DNA from: Pythium myriotylum
Lineage: Eukaryota; Oomycota; Peronosporomycetes; Pythiales; Pythiaceae
Direction: 5' to 3'
DNA length: 64,000 nucleotides
Assembly (NCBI GenBank): GCA_023091665.1
Contig: JALJCQ010000033.1
Location: forward strand, 620,001 to 684,000
Of this stretch, positions 63,071 to 64,000 are shown one piece after another. Positions within the stretch are counted from its first letter, which is position 1, and every line of letters begins with the position of its first letter. A program made the position numbers and the translations under genes. The notes under the pieces were generated by a model. It worked only from the letters and a program-made list of their open reading frames with translations. It ran no database searches and was not told the origin of the DNA.

Positions 63071-64000
63071 ATGGACGACGACGACGCCCTGCCGCCGACG
63101 CAGGTGGCCGAGGCGCACGTGGAGGCCGTGCGGTGCATGGTCTGCAGCCTCAACATCACGGCCAAGTCCATCATCGAGCGAGAGCTGCATCTCAACGCGT
63201 GTCTCGACGCCGCCACTCTGGGCGCTCGGTACGACTGCCCCACGTGCGGCAAGCAGCTCACAGACTACAATGAGCAGCGGCGCATGGCCCACGTCAACCT
63301 GTGCCTCGACCGCATCGCGCGCTTCGCGAGTGAGGCTGAGCGCAGCGACAAGCCGACCAATCAGGGGCGGGCAGTGAGTGAGAGCACGCCGCGTGACGCA
63401 AGGTATGATTGCCGCATCTGCGGGCAGCAGCTTGAGCTCTCTGGCCTCGAGGCCCAGAGTCGGCATGTAAAGCAATGCGGCCAACGCCACGGCCTCCGTG
63501 CTGCTGACATGGCCCCCTCTAACTGCGAGATCCAACGCGGTCCTTCGGAGGAAACTGAACTGCAAGCACCCTTAGAGGAGAATGCGTCTTCAGCTGAGCA
63601 GCCGAACGCGTTTACGATGCTGATGGCCGCGTCCTCTAATCGAGCTCGAGTCTCCGACCAGAGCAGTGTCAACTCAACTTCAAATGCCTTTGACATCCTC
63701 ATGAGAAGCTCCAGGACTGAGGCAGTGTCCCAGGCGACCGCGTCAACCTCATCACGGTCGTTTTGGCACACAAGCACCAAGGCGCCAAAGCGAATGCGGT
63801 TTACGTCGTCATCTCACGCGAAGCCTACGGGTCGAAGCTATGCTTGCCCTGAATACAAACGGATTCTCGGAACTCAGCCGCCGTTTGTAGTGGATGGATT
63901 CCGCCACGCGAGCAAGCAGCTCTCCAACGTCTATTTCCTGACCCACTTTCACTCTGACCACTACGTTGGCCTTGACAAGAACTTTGACTGCGGCATCATC
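63071..64000 (+). CDS. SNM1/PSO2-type DNA cross-link repair nuclease, N-terminal part (3' truncated by window)
   Basis: Open from ATG 63071 to the window end (310 codons, no intron needed). Three Cys2-His-Cys finger-like units lie in the first 140 residues: CMVCSLNI...HLNAC, CPTCGKQL...HVNLC and CRICGQQL...HVKQC, like UBZ4 ubiquitin-binding fingers of SNM1A. A disordered linker carries two copies of an NAFxxLM motif (NAFTMLMAASS and NAFDILMRSS). The metallo-beta-lactamase core begins near PPFVVDGFRHA and shows the catalytic THFHSDHYVGL. SNM1A/Pso2 trims DNA at interstrand cross-links. The beta-CASP part lies beyond the window. Confidence 0.85.
   Translation, partial: MDDDDALPPTQVAEAHVEAVRCMVCSLNITAKSIIERELHLNACLDAATLGARYDCPTCGKQLTDYNEQRRMAHVNLCLDRIARFASEAERSDKPTNQGRAVSESTPRDARYDCRICGQQLELSGLEAQSRHVKQCGQRHGLRAADMAPSNCEIQRGPSEETELQAPLEENASSAEQPNAFTMLMAASSNRARVSDQSSVNSTSNAFDILMRSSRTEAVSQATASTSSRSFWHTSTKAPKRMRFTSSSHAKPTGRSYACPEYKRILGTQPPFVVDGFRHASKQLSNVYFLTHFHSDHYVGLDKNFDCGII

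Overview
The window reads as nuclear DNA of an oomycete, probably a peronosporalean or Pythium-like one. It is moderately GC-rich and very gene-dense. Introns are short, mostly 50-70 nt, with GT-AG ends and CTAAC/CTGAC-like branch points. Intergenic gaps run from about ten to 400 bases, and genes alternate strands. Flagellar and centrosomal genes are frequent, as expected of an organism with swimming zoospores. I see no rRNA, tRNA, transposon or CRISPR array. Coordinates below come from splicing by eye so that reading frames and protein families stay continuous. They are predictions, not transcript-supported structures.

Layout. 1-15.5 kb: the 3' end of a katanin p80 gene, DEPDC5/Iml1 (GATOR1), a FYVE protein with a C-terminal membrane anchor, proteasome ATPase RPT3, a COPI-associated membrane protein, a REEP/HVA22 ER-shaping protein, an unrecognised multi-exon gene, a tetraspanin-like gene and an Sfi1/CCDC191-like coiled-coil gene. 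15.5-26 kb: a thioredoxin reductase that appears to be a selenoprotein (TGA before the last codon plus a SECIS-like hairpin), a LYR-motif protein, a PH-domain/SNAP-25-type SNARE fusion, an IQCH-like flagellar protein and a STAND/NACHT-type NTPase. 26-38.5 kb: a P/A-rich coiled-coil gene, a PH-TBC Rab-GAP, an RNF4-like RING ligase with SUMO-interacting motifs, a gamma-tubulin complex protein and a PDK1-like kinase. 38.5-49.4 kb: NOT1, MED20 and a protein with 15 tandem Cys/His fingers. 49.4-64 kb: a lipoyl-domain/KGD4 fusion, an FGGY sugar kinase, 2-oxoglutarate dehydrogenase E1, CFAP70, an inositol polyphosphate kinase, the KDEL receptor, a BioD-like/DRTGG P-loop protein, and the 5' part of an SNM1-type nuclease running off the window.

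Functional threads. Two 2-oxoglutarate dehydrogenase parts (E1 and a lipoyl-bearing KGD4-type adaptor) lie within about 6 kb, with one gene between them. Katanin p80, the Sfi1-like protein, IQCH, the gamma-tubulin complex protein and CFAP70 form a loose microtubule/flagellum group. DEPDC5, PDK1 and the inositol phosphate kinase belong to nutrient and phosphoinositide signalling. The most novel-looking items are the selenoprotein TrxR with an extra N-terminal thioredoxin-fold-like domain, the lipoyl-KGD4 fusion, and the PH-SNARE fusion.
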